Assembly (NCBI RefSeq): GCF_013106755.1
Contig: NZ_WHPF01000020.1
Location: 1-64,000, forward strand
Source of the DNA: Limnovirga soli
Lineage (GTDB): Bacteria > Bacteroidota > Bacteroidia > Chitinophagales > Chitinophagaceae
Direction of reading: 5' to 3'
Length of the DNA stretch: 64,000 nt
Part shown: positions 27,262 through 36,867 of the stretch, piece after piece
Position numbering within the stretch: position 1 is the stretch's first letter
How the letters are laid out: every line of letters begins with the position of its first letter
The notes under the pieces: generated by a model
Database searches by the model: none
The model's input: only the letters and a program-made list of their open reading frames with translations
Told to the model about the DNA's origin: nothing
Program-made: the position numbers and the translations under genes

Positions 27262-28080
27262 TTACTTCGCCGCAAGCTCGTTATACAAATCTAAATACTC
27301 TGTTAAATCAGTATCCCACCCGGTAAAGGGTAATACTTTTTTACCTTTCACTTTGGCAAATTCAGTTACCAGTTTTTTCTCTACTTTGTCAGATCCAAAG
27401 GTAATGGCATCTGCATAAGCAGCACCTCCCCTGAACATGGCAGTATTGGAAGCTTCTTTAAATGGCTCCAGATCCTTTTCCTTTATACTTGTATGAATAC
27501 CAGCCCTTTCTACAAAAGAATCACCTAAGTTTTCTTCGAAAGTATTCTCACCAATAGTATAAATTATTTTGCTGTGGCTAAATACTGGTTCACGTTTGTA
27601 GGCAGTTTTTACATACAATGGCACCAGGCTGGTCATCCAACCACTGCAATGAATAATATCAGGAGGCCATCCAAACTTTTTAACAGTTTCTAAAGCGCCT
27701 TTACAAAAGAAAATAGTTCTCAAATCATTATCATCGTACCATTTCTCCTGTTCATCGTTAAAAATATACTTCCTTTTAAAAAAATCTTCATTATCAAGAA
27801 AGTACACCTGTAACCTGGCATTGGGTAAAGATGCAACCTTAATTTGCAAAGGGTAGTCATCATTATCCACAGAAACATTAATGCCCGATAATCTTACAAC
27901 CTCGTGCAAACGGTGCCTGCGCTCGTTGATTATACCAAATCTTGGCATAATACACCTTACTTCCAGGCCTGTGTCGTTGCTTTTTATTGCAAGTTTGTTC
28001 ACCACTTCTGCAAATTCCGTCAGCTCCAGATAGGGCGACATCTCCGTGGCAATAAATAAAATTCTTTTTTTTGTTGACAT
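27262..28080 (-). CDS. Short glycogen/starch synthase-like protein, GT5 N-domain only
   Basis: The 272 residues from MSTKKRILFIATEMSPYLE correspond to the N-terminal (catalytic, GT5) half of glycogen synthase, with DIIHCSGWMTSLVPLYVKT matching the usual DVVHAHDW block. The C-terminal nucleotide-binding half is missing. The ADP-glucose binding KTGGLADVV motif appears as ELTEFAEVV, so lysine and both glycines are gone. It cannot be a normal glycogen synthase. A frame extension to 28218 overlaps panC and is ignored. The ATG at 28080 is chosen by homology. Confidence 0.8.
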   Translation of the reverse strand: MSTKKRILFIATEMSPYLELTEFAEVVNKLAIKSNDTGLEVRCIMPRFGIINERRHRLHEVVRLSGINVSVDNDDYPLQIKVASLPNARLQVYFLDNEDFFKRKYIFNDEQEKWYDDNDLRTIFFCKGALETVKKFGWPPDIIHCSGWMTSLVPLYVKTAYKREPVFSHSKIIYTIGENTFEENLGDSFVERAGIHTSIKEKDLEPFKEASNTAMFRGGAAYADAITFGSDKVEKKLVTEFAKVKGKKVLPFTGWDTDLTEYLDLYNELAAK

Positions 28081-28119
28081 TCGTAACCGTAATTTGTCTT
28101 GAAACTTTAAAACAGTCGG

Positions 28120-28127
28120 CAAAGTTA
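28120..28127 (-). promoter_or_regulatory. -7 box of the GT5-like/DUF4270 operon
   Basis: TAACTTTG on the minus strand in the 105-bp divergent gap with panC, 39 nt before the ATG. The -33 box is not clear. Confidence 0.4.
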
Positions 28128-28185
28128 CATAATTGCTTTTAAATGACACAGAAGATACGTTAAACCTAATTTTCAACCGGCCACT

Positions 28186-29034
28186 ATGATTATTATTAAA
28201 GAAATCGCTGCCCTGCAAAAAATTCTGCTTTCTTACCTTTCAGGTGAAAAAAGCATCGGATTTGTGCCTACAATGGGGGCTTTACATTCAGGCCATCTGC
28301 GTCTGGTAAGTGAAAGTATCCACCAAAATACCTGTACGGTGGTTAGTATTTTTGTTAACCCGGCTCAGTTTAACGATCAAAAAGATTATGAAAAATATCC
28401 AAAAACTTTAGAAGCTGATATTTATAAGTTAGAGCAGGCTGGTACCACTATTTTGTTTTTACCAACAGTAGAAGAGATTTACCCAAACGGTTTTGAAACC
28501 AACTTACATTATAATTTAGGCAAACTTGATACTCTACTTGAAGGTTTTTATCGCCCCGGGCATTTTCAGGGCGTTTGCCGGGTAGTACATCGTTTATTGG
28601 AAATTGTTAAACCACATCACCTTTATATGGGCCAGAAAGATTACCAGCAATGTATGGTAGTACAATGGTTAATAAAGGAATTCCACCTGCCACTGGTTTT
28701 ACATATTACTCCAACAGAAAGAGCCGCGAACGGACTTGCATTAAGTAGCCGTAATTTAAGGTTATCGGCAAATGGTTTAGAAAAAGCCGTTGCTATTTTT
28801 AACGCACTAACCTATATCAAAAAAAATCTTACTACCCTGCCAATCAACACGTTAAAGTCGAATGCGATAAGTAGTTTATTGGAGGCAGGTTTTGATAAAA
28901 TTGATTATATATCCATATGCCATGCCACAACGCTGAACGAAATAAACAATTACGAAACTAACATTCCAACCGTAATACTTGCCGCTGCTTTCCTTGAGAA
29001 TGTTAGGCTAATAGACAATATGTTAGTTAACTAA
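28186..29034 (+). CDS. panC: Pantothenate synthetase (pantoate-beta-alanine ligase)
   Basis: This joins pantoate and beta-alanine with ATP in coenzyme A synthesis. The 282-residue protein has VPTMGALHSGHL (HxGH nucleotidyl transfer motif at about 34-37), SIFVNPAQFNDQKDYEKYP, RPGHFQGVCRVVHRL, MGQKDYQQ, and LALSSRN. It heads a pan operon: panD follows after 44 bp. Confidence 0.96.
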   Translation: MIIIKEIAALQKILLSYLSGEKSIGFVPTMGALHSGHLRLVSESIHQNTCTVVSIFVNPAQFNDQKDYEKYPKTLEADIYKLEQAGTTILFLPTVEEIYPNGFETNLHYNLGKLDTLLEGFYRPGHFQGVCRVVHRLLEIVKPHHLYMGQKDYQQCMVVQWLIKEFHLPLVLHITPTERAANGLALSSRNLRLSANGLEKAVAIFNALTYIKKNLTTLPINTLKSNAISSLLEAGFDKIDYISICHATTLNEINNYETNIPTVILAAAFLENVRLIDNMLVN

Positions 29035-29078
29035 TATTTACAATGCTACTTCGCAGGCTTAATTAATTTTACATCATT

Positions 29079-29423
29079 ATGCAAATAGAAATACTTAAAT
29101 CTAAAGTGCACCGTGCCACCATTACCGAAGCAAACCTGCATTATGTAGGCAGCTTAACATTAGATGAAGACCTGATGGACGCCGCTAATTTTATTGAAAA
29201 TGAAAAAGTGCAGGTTGTAAATGTAAATAATGGCAGCAGGCTGGAAACTTATTTAATTAAAGGTAAAAGAGGCAGCGGCACCGTTTGCCTAAACGGCCCG
29301 GCTGCCCGTAAAGGTGCTGTAGGAGATGTTGTGGTGATAATTTCCTATGCCATTATGGATTTTGAAGAAGCCAAAACATTTAAACCTTCATTGGTTTTCC
29401 CTAAAACTGGCAATAAGCTTTAA
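29079..29423 (+). CDS. panD: Aspartate 1-decarboxylase
   Basis: This pyruvoyl enzyme makes beta-alanine, the substrate used by the enzyme encoded by panC just upstream. The 114-residue proenzyme has the self-cleavage site HYVGS with Gly24-Ser25. The conserved [12 protein letters not shown] and the initial [16 protein letters not shown] are present. Processing would yield a short beta chain and a pyruvoyl-capped alpha chain. Confidence 0.96.
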   Translation: MQIEILKSKVHRATITEANLHYVGSLTLDEDLMDAANFIENEKVQVVNVNNGSRLETYLIKGKRGSGTVCLNGPAARKGAVGDVVVIISYAIMDFEEAKTFKPSLVFPKTGNKL

Positions 29424-29471
29424 TTGTATTAGATATCACATTGTTAGCTCATTCGGTTTATTAACTTATGT

Positions 29472-30497
29472 ATGAAGACCATCCTTATAAAAACGTTGCA
29501 AATACTTTTTGCTTTTGGGCTGGCCGCTTTTATTATCTGGTGGTCTATTCATGAGTTAACGGCACAAGATAAAGCTGATATACAACTGGCTTTTACCAAT
29601 GCCAACTATATATATGTTATTCCGGTAATAATACTATTATTTATTAGTAATTGCCTTAGGGCCGGTCGTTGGCAACAAATAATAGCACCTTTAGGCGCTA
29701 AACCACCTTTTAAAGATTTACTGTTTGGCCTTATGCTGGGCTATGCAGCCAACCAGTTTATACCAAGGGCGGGAGAACTGCTACGCTGCACCGTTATTGC
29801 AAAAAAACACCCGGTAACAGTTGCCCAATTAGTGGGTACCGTAATTATAGAAAGAAGTTTAGACCTGTTATGTTTTGCAATTTTGGCAATAATTGTTTTT
29901 TTTATTGAGTACACACAAATACATGCATATGCCATAGAAATATTCCAGGGTGTTGCACTTAAATGGCAAAACAATAGTAGTCCACTTGTTATATTGGGTT
30001 ATTTATGCATTTTTATGCTACTAATTGCTGCTTATCGCTTTTTAAAAAAGCGGTATTCCAAAAAGCAATTTTTTCTTTTTAAAATTTTCCGGGGTATTGC
30101 AGAAGGTCTGGCCAGCATAAAACATGTACCTAATAAGCCACTGTTTATAATTCAAACCGTTTTGTTATGGGTGGTATATATTCTGGCTACCTGGCTGGGC
30201 TGTTTTGCATTTACTGAAACCGCCCATTTATCCATAGGTACTGCTATGGTATTATTGGTTTCAGGCACGCTGGGTATTATTATTGCGCCAGGTGGTTTGG
30301 GTGCTTACCCATATGCTATTCAAAAAACACTGGTATTATATAGTATTACCAAAAATATTGGTTTGGCTTTTGGCTGGCTGCTTTGGATGGTACAATTCTT
30401 ATTTACAATTACATTTGGTATTATTGCTTTTATAGCATTAAATAGTAAAACCAAAGCCCATGCGCAACACAAACATCATACAGCAAAAAATACTTAG
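29472..30497 (+). CDS. UPF0104 / LPG-synthase-type membrane protein
   Basis: The 341-residue integral membrane protein has about eight helices and the family segment NQFIPRAGELLRCTVIAKKH with the conserved arginines and glutamate, plus APGGLGAYPYAIQ near the C-terminus. It corresponds to the flippase-like domain of lysylphosphatidylglycerol synthases without the transferase domain. Substrate is unknown; a lipid-linked molecule is likely. It follows panD by 48 bp and overlaps rfaE2 by 38 bp. Confidence 0.85.
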   Translation: MKTILIKTLQILFAFGLAAFIIWWSIHELTAQDKADIQLAFTNANYIYVIPVIILLFISNCLRAGRWQQIIAPLGAKPPFKDLLFGLMLGYAANQFIPRAGELLRCTVIAKKHPVTVAQLVGTVIIERSLDLLCFAILAIIVFFIEYTQIHAYAIEIFQGVALKWQNNSSPLVILGYLCIFMLLIAAYRFLKKRYSKKQFFLFKIFRGIAEGLASIKHVPNKPLFIIQTVLLWVVYILATWLGCFAFTETAHLSIGTAMVLLVSGTLGIIIAPGGLGAYPYAIQKTLVLYSITKNIGLAFGWLLWMVQFLFTITFGIIAFIALNSKTKAHAQHKHHTAKNT

Positions 30498-30951
30498 CCT
30501 TTCGGCAGCACAGCATTTTGTAGCGGCAGCAAGGGTTACCGGCAAAACCATTGCCTTTACAAATGGCTGCTTTGATATTTTACACGAAGGCCATATATTC
30601 TCCCTATCGCAGGCTGCTAAAGAAGCCGATATATTAATTGTAGGCGTAAATGCCGATGCCAGTGTACAAAAACTAAAAGGCCCAGGCCGGCCAGTTAACA
30701 ACGAACAAACCAGGTCGTTGATTTTAGCTTCCTTGCTGGTGGTAGATGCCGTAATTATTTTTAACGAAGATACCCCGCTGGAACTCATCAACCATTTGCA
30801 GCCCGATGTATTGGTAAAGGGCGGCGATTACACACTTGACCAAATTGTTGGGTCAAAAGAAGTAATTGCCAATGGCGGCAGGGTGGTTATAAACCCCATT
30901 ATTCAGGGCGTTTCTACAACCGGCATTATTCAAAAAATACAGCATTTATAA
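30460..30951 (+). CDS. rfaE2: D-glycero-beta-D-manno-heptose 1-phosphate adenylyltransferase
   Basis: This activates heptose phosphate with ATP for lipopolysaccharide core synthesis. The 163 residues match the C-terminal domain of HldE alone: TNGCFDILHEGHI holds the HxGH motif at about 42-45, and VDAVIIFNEDTPLELI ... VKGGDYTLDQIVG is typical of the family. The ATG lies inside the last codons of the previous gene, so translation may be coupled. A bifunctional kinase part is absent, so a separate HldA-type kinase is needed. Confidence 0.92.
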   Translation: MRNTNIIQQKILSLSAAQHFVAAARVTGKTIAFTNGCFDILHEGHIFSLSQAAKEADILIVGVNADASVQKLKGPGRPVNNEQTRSLILASLLVVDAVIIFNEDTPLELINHLQPDVLVKGGDYTLDQIVGSKEVIANGGRVVINPIIQGVSTTGIIQKIQHL

Positions 30952-30965
30952 ATACTTTTTATTAA

Positions 30966-31174
30966 CCCGGCTGTATAAACATATGCAGCACCGCTTGCGT
31001 CGCACTCTTGTACGCAAGGAATAGGTGGCAGCAAAAAGCAGTTCAAATAATATTTTGTAGATAGTTTTACCAGGCCCTTATTCCATCCAATAACAAGTAT
31101 AAATTGGCTGGGCAAAGTGTCAAACCCTGCAGTGTGCGACGCAAGTAAAGCCTCATAGCTATCTTATAGCCGGG
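30966..31174. repeat. Dispersed inverted-repeat element with inner and outer arms
   Basis: The left arm 30994-31013 (CTTGCGTCGCACTCTTGTAC) and right arm 31131-31145 (AGTGTGCGACGCAAG) face each other. The outer blocks CCCGGCT (30966-30972) and AGCCGGG (31168-31174) also pair. The element fills the gap between rfaE2 and ppk; the rest of that gap holds only a -7 box. Confidence 0.85.
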
Positions 31175-31236
31175 TACCAAAAACCAGCTTTATTGCAATA
31201 CCTTTAAACTTAACATGAACGCATCTTTTGCTGGTG

Positions 31237-31244
31237 TATTTTTG
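31237..31244 (+). promoter_or_regulatory. -7 box of ppk
   Basis: TATTTTTG, 22 nt before the ppk ATG at 31267. No clear TTTG at the -33 position. Confidence 0.4.
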
Positions 31245-31266
31245 ATAAAACAGATTGTTACAACTT

Positions 31267-33351
31267 ATGATGAAGAACCTTATTCCGCGAGATATTAGCT
31301 GGCTAAGTTTTAATGGGCGTGTTTTACAGGAAGCCAATGATGCCACTGTACCACTTAAAGAAAGAATTCGTTTTTTAGGCATTTTTAGCAATAATATGGA
31401 TGAGTTTTTTAGGGTAAGGGTTGCCACACTGCGTCGAATGATTGAATTGGGCGGCAAGAAAGGCAATATGCACCTGGAAGAAAAACCACAACAGATTTTA
31501 GACCAGATACAATCCATTGTATTGCAGCAACAGAGTGAGTTTACCCGTATTTGGGAAGGCATTTTACAGGAACTAAAAAAGGAAAAGATTTTTTTAATAG
31601 ACGAGAAACACCTGAACAAAGAGCAAAAAGCCTATGTAAAAAAATTCTTTGATGAAGAGGTACGTTCCAATATTATTCCGCTAATGATAGAAAGCCTGCA
31701 GCAACTACCTTATTTGCGGGAAAAAAGTATTTATCTGGGTGTGGTAATGCATAAAAAAGAATCAGCCTACGATCGTAAATATGCATTAATTGAAATACCG
31801 AGCAGAATTGTTGGCCGGTTTGTACAATTACCTGCCTCAAAAGATGGTCATTTTATTATTTTACTGGAGGATGTGATTAGATATAACCTGCCCTATATAT
31901 TTTCTTATTTTGGCTACGACCATTTTAGTGCCCATGTATTTAAAGTAACCAAAGATGCTGAACTGGATATTGACAATGATATTACCACCTCGTTTGTACA
32001 AAAAATTCAGAGTGGTTTAAAAAACCGGCGCAAAGGCAAACCCGTTAGGTTTGTTTACGATAAGGAAATGGATGCCGGCTTGCTGGAATACATGATGAAA
32101 AGGTTAAACCTTTCCCGAAAAGATAATATCATTCCCGGCGGAAGAATACATAATTACCGTCATTTCATGGATTTCCCAGATGTGTTTAACAGCAAAAATA
32201 CGCGCCGTGCCCCTATTACCCATCCTGCACTACAACGCTCTTTAAGGGTTACGGATGTTATTATGGAACAGGATGTGATGCTACATTTTCCTTATCAGTC
32301 TTTTAACTCGGTAATAGACCTTTTACGCGAAGCAGCCATAGACCCAAATGTTACTACTATAAAACTTACCGCTTACCGTTTGGCCAGTAATTCCAAAGTA
32401 ATTAATGCCCTGGTTAATGCCGTACGCAATGGCAAGGAAGTGGTGGTAATGCTGGAACTAAGGGCCCGTTTTGATGAGGAAAATAACCTGGAATGGAAAG
32501 AGAAACTGGAGGAGGAAGGCGTAAAGGTATTATTGGGCATTCCAGAAATGAAAGTACATGCCAAATTATGCGTTATCAAAAAACGGATAGGCACTAAAAC
32601 CATACAATATGGTTTTGTAAGCACTGGCAATCTAAATGAAAAAACTGCCAAAGTATATGGCGACCATTGCCTGCTTACCAGTAACCGCAATATCATGGCA
32701 GATATTAACCGCATTTTTAAATACATTGAAGATCCAAAACACAATGCCATTCATTTAAGAGCTTGCAAAACCCTGCTTGTTTGCCCAACAGATATGCGAA
32801 AAAAGCTAATGCAGCATATCAATATGGAAATAAAACATGCCAAAGCCCGTAAACCGGCTGCTATAATAGCCAAGGTAAATTCGCTAAGTGATATACCCTT
32901 CATAAATAAGCTGTACGAAGCTGCAGAAGCAGGCGTAGAAATAAAATTATTGGTTAGAGGCATTTTTTGCGCCATGATTGAACAAAAGAAATTTAAAGGC
33001 AGATTGCAGGCCATTAGCATTGTTGATGAGTATCTGGAACATGCCAGGGTAATGATATTCCACAATAATGGTAAAGAAAAAATGTACATCTCCTCGGCAG
33101 ATTGGATGGTACGTAATCTGGACCATCGGGTGGAAGCCGCAGTACCTATTACTGATGAAGGTATCAGGCAGGAATTAAAAGAGATTATCCACATTCAGTT
33201 AAGAGATAATGTAAAGGCCCGCATATTGGATAATGCCTTATCAAATAACTATGTACCTTCCGCAGGTAAAAAGAAAGTGCGGTCTCAGATAGAAACGTAC
33301 CATTACTTATTTAATAAAATGCAGAAGGCAGGTGAAGTTAGCAGCAATTGA
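31267..33351 (+). CDS. ppk1: Polyphosphate kinase 1
   Basis: PPK1 makes inorganic polyphosphate from ATP. The 694-residue protein has the N-terminal RDISWLSFNGRVLQEA block, the two phospholipase D-like catalytic domains, the phosphohistidine region MKVHAKLCVI, and ISSADWMVRNLDHRVEAAVPI near the end. The frame extends to a TTG at 31255; two adjacent ATGs (31267 and 31270) are the likely starts. The exopolyphosphatase gene overlaps its 3' end by 20 bp, so synthesis and breakdown of polyphosphate are encoded together. Confidence 0.95.
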   Translation: MMKNLIPRDISWLSFNGRVLQEANDATVPLKERIRFLGIFSNNMDEFFRVRVATLRRMIELGGKKGNMHLEEKPQQILDQIQSIVLQQQSEFTRIWEGILQELKKEKIFLIDEKHLNKEQKAYVKKFFDEEVRSNIIPLMIESLQQLPYLREKSIYLGVVMHKKESAYDRKYALIEIPSRIVGRFVQLPASKDGHFIILLEDVIRYNLPYIFSYFGYDHFSAHVFKVTKDAELDIDNDITTSFVQKIQSGLKNRRKGKPVRFVYDKEMDAGLLEYMMKRLNLSRKDNIIPGGRIHNYRHFMDFPDVFNSKNTRRAPITHPALQRSLRVTDVIMEQDVMLHFPYQSFNSVIDLLREAAIDPNVTTIKLTAYRLASNSKVINALVNAVRNGKEVVVMLELRARFDEENNLEWKEKLEEEGVKVLLGIPEMKVHAKLCVIKKRIGTKTIQYGFVSTGNLNEKTAKVYGDHCLLTSNRNIMADINRIFKYIEDPKHNAIHLRACKTLLVCPTDMRKKLMQHINMEIKHAKARKPAAIIAKVNSLSDIPFINKLYEAAEAGVEIKLLVRGIFCAMIEQKKFKGRLQAISIVDEYLEHARVMIFHNNGKEKMYISSADWMVRNLDHRVEAAVPITDEGIRQELKEIIHIQLRDNVKARILDNALSNNYVPSAGKKKVRSQIETYHYLFNKMQKAGEVSSN

Positions 33352-34222
33352 TATTGGCAGTAATGCGGCACGTTTGCTTATTACAGAAGTAGTAGAACAG
33401 GATAATGCAAAGCCCGAATTTAACAAACTCAATCTGGTACGTGTACCACTAAGGCTGGGTTTTGATGTATTTGAGAAGGGCGAAATAAGCAAACATAAGC
33501 TGGGCATGATTATTCAAACCATGAAAGCCTATGGGCACCTGTTAAATGTATATGGCGTTACCCACCTAAAAGCATGTGCTACAAGTGCCATGCGCGATGC
33601 CCGCAACAATGCCGATGTAATTAGAAAAGTAAAACTGGAAACAGGCATTGAAATAAGCATTATCAGCGGCGATGATGAAGCCTCTTATGTATATGAAAAC
33701 CATATTGCCGAAAACCTGGATAAAGAGCACTCTTACCTTTACATAGATGTTGGCGGCGGCAGTACCGAACTTACTTTTTTTGCTGATGGCAAGCTTAAAT
33801 ATAAAGAGTCTTTCAATATTGGTACCATCCGCTTGCTAAAAGGTATGGTAACCGAGAAGCATTGGGATTTAATGCGGGAGCATATTAAAACAAATACCAA
33901 AAGCAAACTACCTTTAATTGCCATTGGATCGGGTGGTAATATCAACAAGGTATTTTCAATAAGCAAAAAGAAAGATGGTAAACCACTACCCCTTGAATTA
34001 CTGAAAGATTATCATAAAGAATTCTCAAGTGTAACTCTCGAAGAAAGAATACGCATATACAAAATGCGCGAAGACCGCGCAGATGTGTTGGTTCCGGCCC
34101 TTCAAATCTATATAAATGTAATGCGCTGGGCAGGTATAGAAATCATTTATGTACCCAAAATAGGTTTGGCCGATGGATTAATTCAAAGCCTCTATCTCGA
34201 TCTGAAAAAAGCAAAAAAATAG
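33332..34222 (+). CDS. ppx: Exopolyphosphatase / GppA-type phosphatase
   Basis: The enzyme splits terminal phosphate from polyphosphate, and possibly from pppGpp. The 296 residues show the ASKHA ATPase fold: AAIDIGSNAARLL (phosphate 1), LYIDVGGGSTELTFF (phosphate 2), and AIGSGGNINKV. It is the short form without C-terminal HD domain. The start is a GTG at 33332 inside the ppk gene; MKLAAIDIGSN begins exactly at the first beta strand, so no later start fits. The 20-bp overlap suggests translational coupling with ppk. Confidence 0.92.
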   Translation: MKLAAIDIGSNAARLLITEVVEQDNAKPEFNKLNLVRVPLRLGFDVFEKGEISKHKLGMIIQTMKAYGHLLNVYGVTHLKACATSAMRDARNNADVIRKVKLETGIEISIISGDDEASYVYENHIAENLDKEHSYLYIDVGGGSTELTFFADGKLKYKESFNIGTIRLLKGMVTEKHWDLMREHIKTNTKSKLPLIAIGSGGNINKVFSISKKKDGKPLPLELLKDYHKEFSSVTLEERIRIYKMREDRADVLVPALQIYINVMRWAGIEIIYVPKIGLADGLIQSLYLDLKKAKK

Positions 34223-34334
34223 TTATCCGCCCCTAAAAATTACAGAATACTTACCTTGCGCCCTATCTGAATATGTTTTATTCTAACGCAGAACCATATT
34301 CAATTTATTGTAAACTCAATTAAATAATATTCAG

Positions 34335-35153
34335 ATGTCTGCTGCAACCAAAGAAGTAAAAAAAATTACCACACTTACTTTAACCAAAATGAAAGCCAAT
34401 GGGGAAAAAATCTCCATGCTTACAGCCTACGATTATTCTTTTGCCCATATTATAGACGGCGCTGGTATAGATGTAATATTGGTGGGCGATAGCGCCAGCA
34501 ATGTAATGGCCGGTCACGAAACCACCTTACCCATTACTTTAGACCATATGATTTACCACGCTTCCTCCGTAATCCGAGGCATCAACAGGTGCCTGGTAGT
34601 GGTAGATCTACCCTTCGGTTCCTATCAATCCAACTCACAAATAGCTTTAGCCTCTGCAATACGCATCATGAAAGAAACCGGGGCACATGCCGTAAAGCTC
34701 GAAGGTGGCGAAGAAGTGCTCGATAGCATTAAAAGTATCGTATCAGCCGGTGTACCCGTAATGGGCCATCTTGGTTTAACCCCCCAAAGCATCTATAAAT
34801 TTGGCACTTATAATGTACGTGCCAAAGAACAGGAAGAAGCCAGCAAACTTAAAAAAGACGCACTGTTGTTACAACAGGCAGGCTGCTTTGCCATTGTATT
34901 GGAAAAAATTCCCGCCCAGCTGGCCAAAGAAGTAAGTGAAAGCCTCTCCATCCCAACAATTGGTATTGGCGCAGGTAAATATTGCGACGGGCAGGTATTG
35001 GTTATGCACGATATGCTGGGCATCAATAACACATTTAAGCCACGCTTTTTAAGGCAATATCTTAACCTGCACGAGCAGGTAACCACCGCCGTACAGCAAT
35101 ATGTAACCGATGTAAAAAGTAAGGATTTCCCTAACGATAAAGAACAATATTAA
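34335..35153 (+). CDS. panB: 3-methyl-2-oxobutanoate hydroxymethyltransferase
   Basis: This is the first committed step of pantothenate synthesis, using 5,10-methylene-tetrahydrofolate. The 272-residue protein has [39 protein letters not shown] with the metal-binding Asp, [10 protein letters not shown], and [13 protein letters not shown] with the [20 protein letters not shown] block. panC and panD lie 5 kb to the left and not in the same transcript. The folD product at 61.7 kb helps supply its cofactor. Confidence 0.96.
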   Translation: MSAATKEVKKITTLTLTKMKANGEKISMLTAYDYSFAHIIDGAGIDVILVGDSASNVMAGHETTLPITLDHMIYHASSVIRGINRCLVVVDLPFGSYQSNSQIALASAIRIMKETGAHAVKLEGGEEVLDSIKSIVSAGVPVMGHLGLTPQSIYKFGTYNVRAKEQEEASKLKKDALLLQQAGCFAIVLEKIPAQLAKEVSESLSIPTIGIGAGKYCDGQVLVMHDMLGINNTFKPRFLRQYLNLHEQVTTAVQQYVTDVKSKDFPNDKEQY

Positions 35154-35205
35154 ACACCCAATACATTTTTTTTTGGCCATAAGCTGGTATTACTATGTGC
35201 CATTA

Positions 35206-35225
35206 CTTGCGTCGCACACTTGTGC
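35206..35225. repeat. Dispersed repeat, single left-type arm
   Basis: CTTGCGTCGCACACTTGTGC between panB and lpdA. No right arm was found before lpdA. Confidence 0.78.
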
Positions 35226-35387
35226 CTCCGGTACCATACGCAACAAAAAACAATTCAAAACAATAAACTCATAATATCGCTGGTATAAGTCTCCATATTA
35301 AGCATTCCTTTGCTATTTGGCATTTTGAAAGTATTTTCGCAAACTCAAATATGTTTTTGTTCATATAATCTAATTAATCTACAAACT

Positions 35388-36797
35388 ATGGCATACGATA
35401 TTATTGTACTCGGTAGCGGACCCGGCGGTTATCCTGCCGCCATTCGTGCATCACAATTAGGGCTTTCTGTAGCAATCATAGAAAAAGAAAGTCTGGGTGG
35501 TGTTTGCCTTAACTGGGGCTGTATTCCCACAAAAGCCCTGTTAAAAAGTGCACAGGTATACGAATACATGAAACATAGCAGCAGCTATGGTATTACCGCC
35601 AACGATATTCAACACGATTTTGGTGCAGTAGTTAAACGTAGCCGTGGCGTTGCTGATAAAATGAGCAAAGGTGTTCAGTTTCTGATGAAAAAAAATAAAA
35701 TTGATGTAGTAATGGGCTATGGCAAAGTAAAAGCCAAAGGCCAGGTAGAAGTTACAGCTGCAGATGGAACTAAAAAAATAGTAGAAGGTAAATATATCAT
35801 TATCGCAACTGGTGGCCGTTCACGTGAATTGCCTAATCTTAAACAAGACGGCAAAAAAGTAATTGGCTACCGCGAAGCAATGGTATTACCACAACAACCT
35901 AAAAGCATGATAGTGGTAGGTAGTGGTGCTATTGGTACCGAGTTTGCCTACTTCTACAACAGCATGGGTACCAAAGTAACCATAGTTGAGTTCCTGCCAC
36001 GCATTGTACCTGTTGAAGATGAAGATATTTCTAAAGAACTGGAAAAGCAATATAGAAAGCAAGGCATTGATATTCTTACAAATGCTTCTGTAGAAAGCCT
36101 TGATACTGCGGGCGCAGGTGTAAAAGCCCTGGTTAAAAAACAAGACGGAAGTACAGTAACACTGGAAGCTGATATTGTGTTAAGTGCTGTTGGGGTAGTT
36201 GCTAATATTGAAAACATAGGTCTTGAAGAAAACGGTATTAAAACTGATCGTGGCCGTGTTATAACTGATAAATATTTCCAAACCAACGTTCCCGGCATTT
36301 TTGCCATTGGCGATTGCACGCCTAATCAGGCCCTTGCACATAAAGCCAGCAAAGAAGGTATAAACGCAGCAGAGTATATTGGTTATCTGGAAAAGAAAAC
36401 CGCCCACCAACCTGAAGCTATTGACTACAGCAATGTTCCTGGCTGTACCTATTGCACCCCTGAAATTGCCAGTGTAGGTATGACTGAGAAAGCCGCCAAA
36501 GAGGCAGGTTATGATATTAAAGTAGGTAAGTTTCCATTTATGGCTAGCGGCAAAGCCAGTGCTGCCGGTGCAACCGAAGGTTTTGTAAAAGTAATTTACG
36601 ATGCCAAATATGGTGAATTTCTTGGCTGCCATATGATTGGTACCAACGTAACAGAAATGATTGCTGAAGCTGTGGTTGCCCGTAAATTAGAAACTACCGC
36701 ACACGAAATATTAAATGCTATACACCCGCACCCAACTATGAGCGAAGGGTTAAAAGAAGCAACGGCTGCGGCTTATGGCGAAGCAATTGACATCTAA
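35388..36797 (+). CDS. lpdA: Dihydrolipoyl dehydrogenase
   Basis: This is the E3 flavoprotein of 2-oxoacid dehydrogenase complexes. From the ATG at 35388 the protein has 469 residues. The FAD fold GSGPGGYPAAIRASQLG is at about 9-25, the redox disulfide GGVCLNWGCIPTKAL at about 38-52, the NAD fold VVGSGAIGTEFAYFYNSMG, and the C-terminal active-site HPHPTMSEG. No E1 or E2 genes are adjacent. The frame extends 26 codons further upstream to 35310, but that part is not homologous. Confidence 0.96.
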   Translation: MAYDIIVLGSGPGGYPAAIRASQLGLSVAIIEKESLGGVCLNWGCIPTKALLKSAQVYEYMKHSSSYGITANDIQHDFGAVVKRSRGVADKMSKGVQFLMKKNKIDVVMGYGKVKAKGQVEVTAADGTKKIVEGKYIIIATGGRSRELPNLKQDGKKVIGYREAMVLPQQPKSMIVVGSGAIGTEFAYFYNSMGTKVTIVEFLPRIVPVEDEDISKELEKQYRKQGIDILTNASVESLDTAGAGVKALVKKQDGSTVTLEADIVLSAVGVVANIENIGLEENGIKTDRGRVITDKYFQTNVPGIFAIGDCTPNQALAHKASKEGINAAEYIGYLEKKTAHQPEAIDYSNVPGCTYCTPEIASVGMTEKAAKEAGYDIKVGKFPFMASGKASAAGATEGFVKVIYDAKYGEFLGCHMIGTNVTEMIAEAVVARKLETTAHEILNAIHPHPTMSEGLKEATAAAYGEAIDI

Positions 36798-36838
36798 AAA
36801 GTACTCGTTTTTAATACATATAAGTTTTTCGAATTTTA

Positions 36839-36867
36839 TTGCCATCCACAATAACTTAGTACATTTG
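36839..36867 (+). promoter_or_regulatory. Possible promoter of the OmpA-family gene
   Basis: TTG (36839-36841), 18 nt, TACATTTG (36860-36867), overlapping the lpdA terminator hairpin. The leader to the ATG at 36962 would be about 88 nt. Confidence 0.45.

Noticed and set aside
27262-28218. The longer frame of the GT5-like gene
   Set aside because: The extra 46 codons overlap the start of panC and show no homology; the ATG at 28080 begins the first beta strand.
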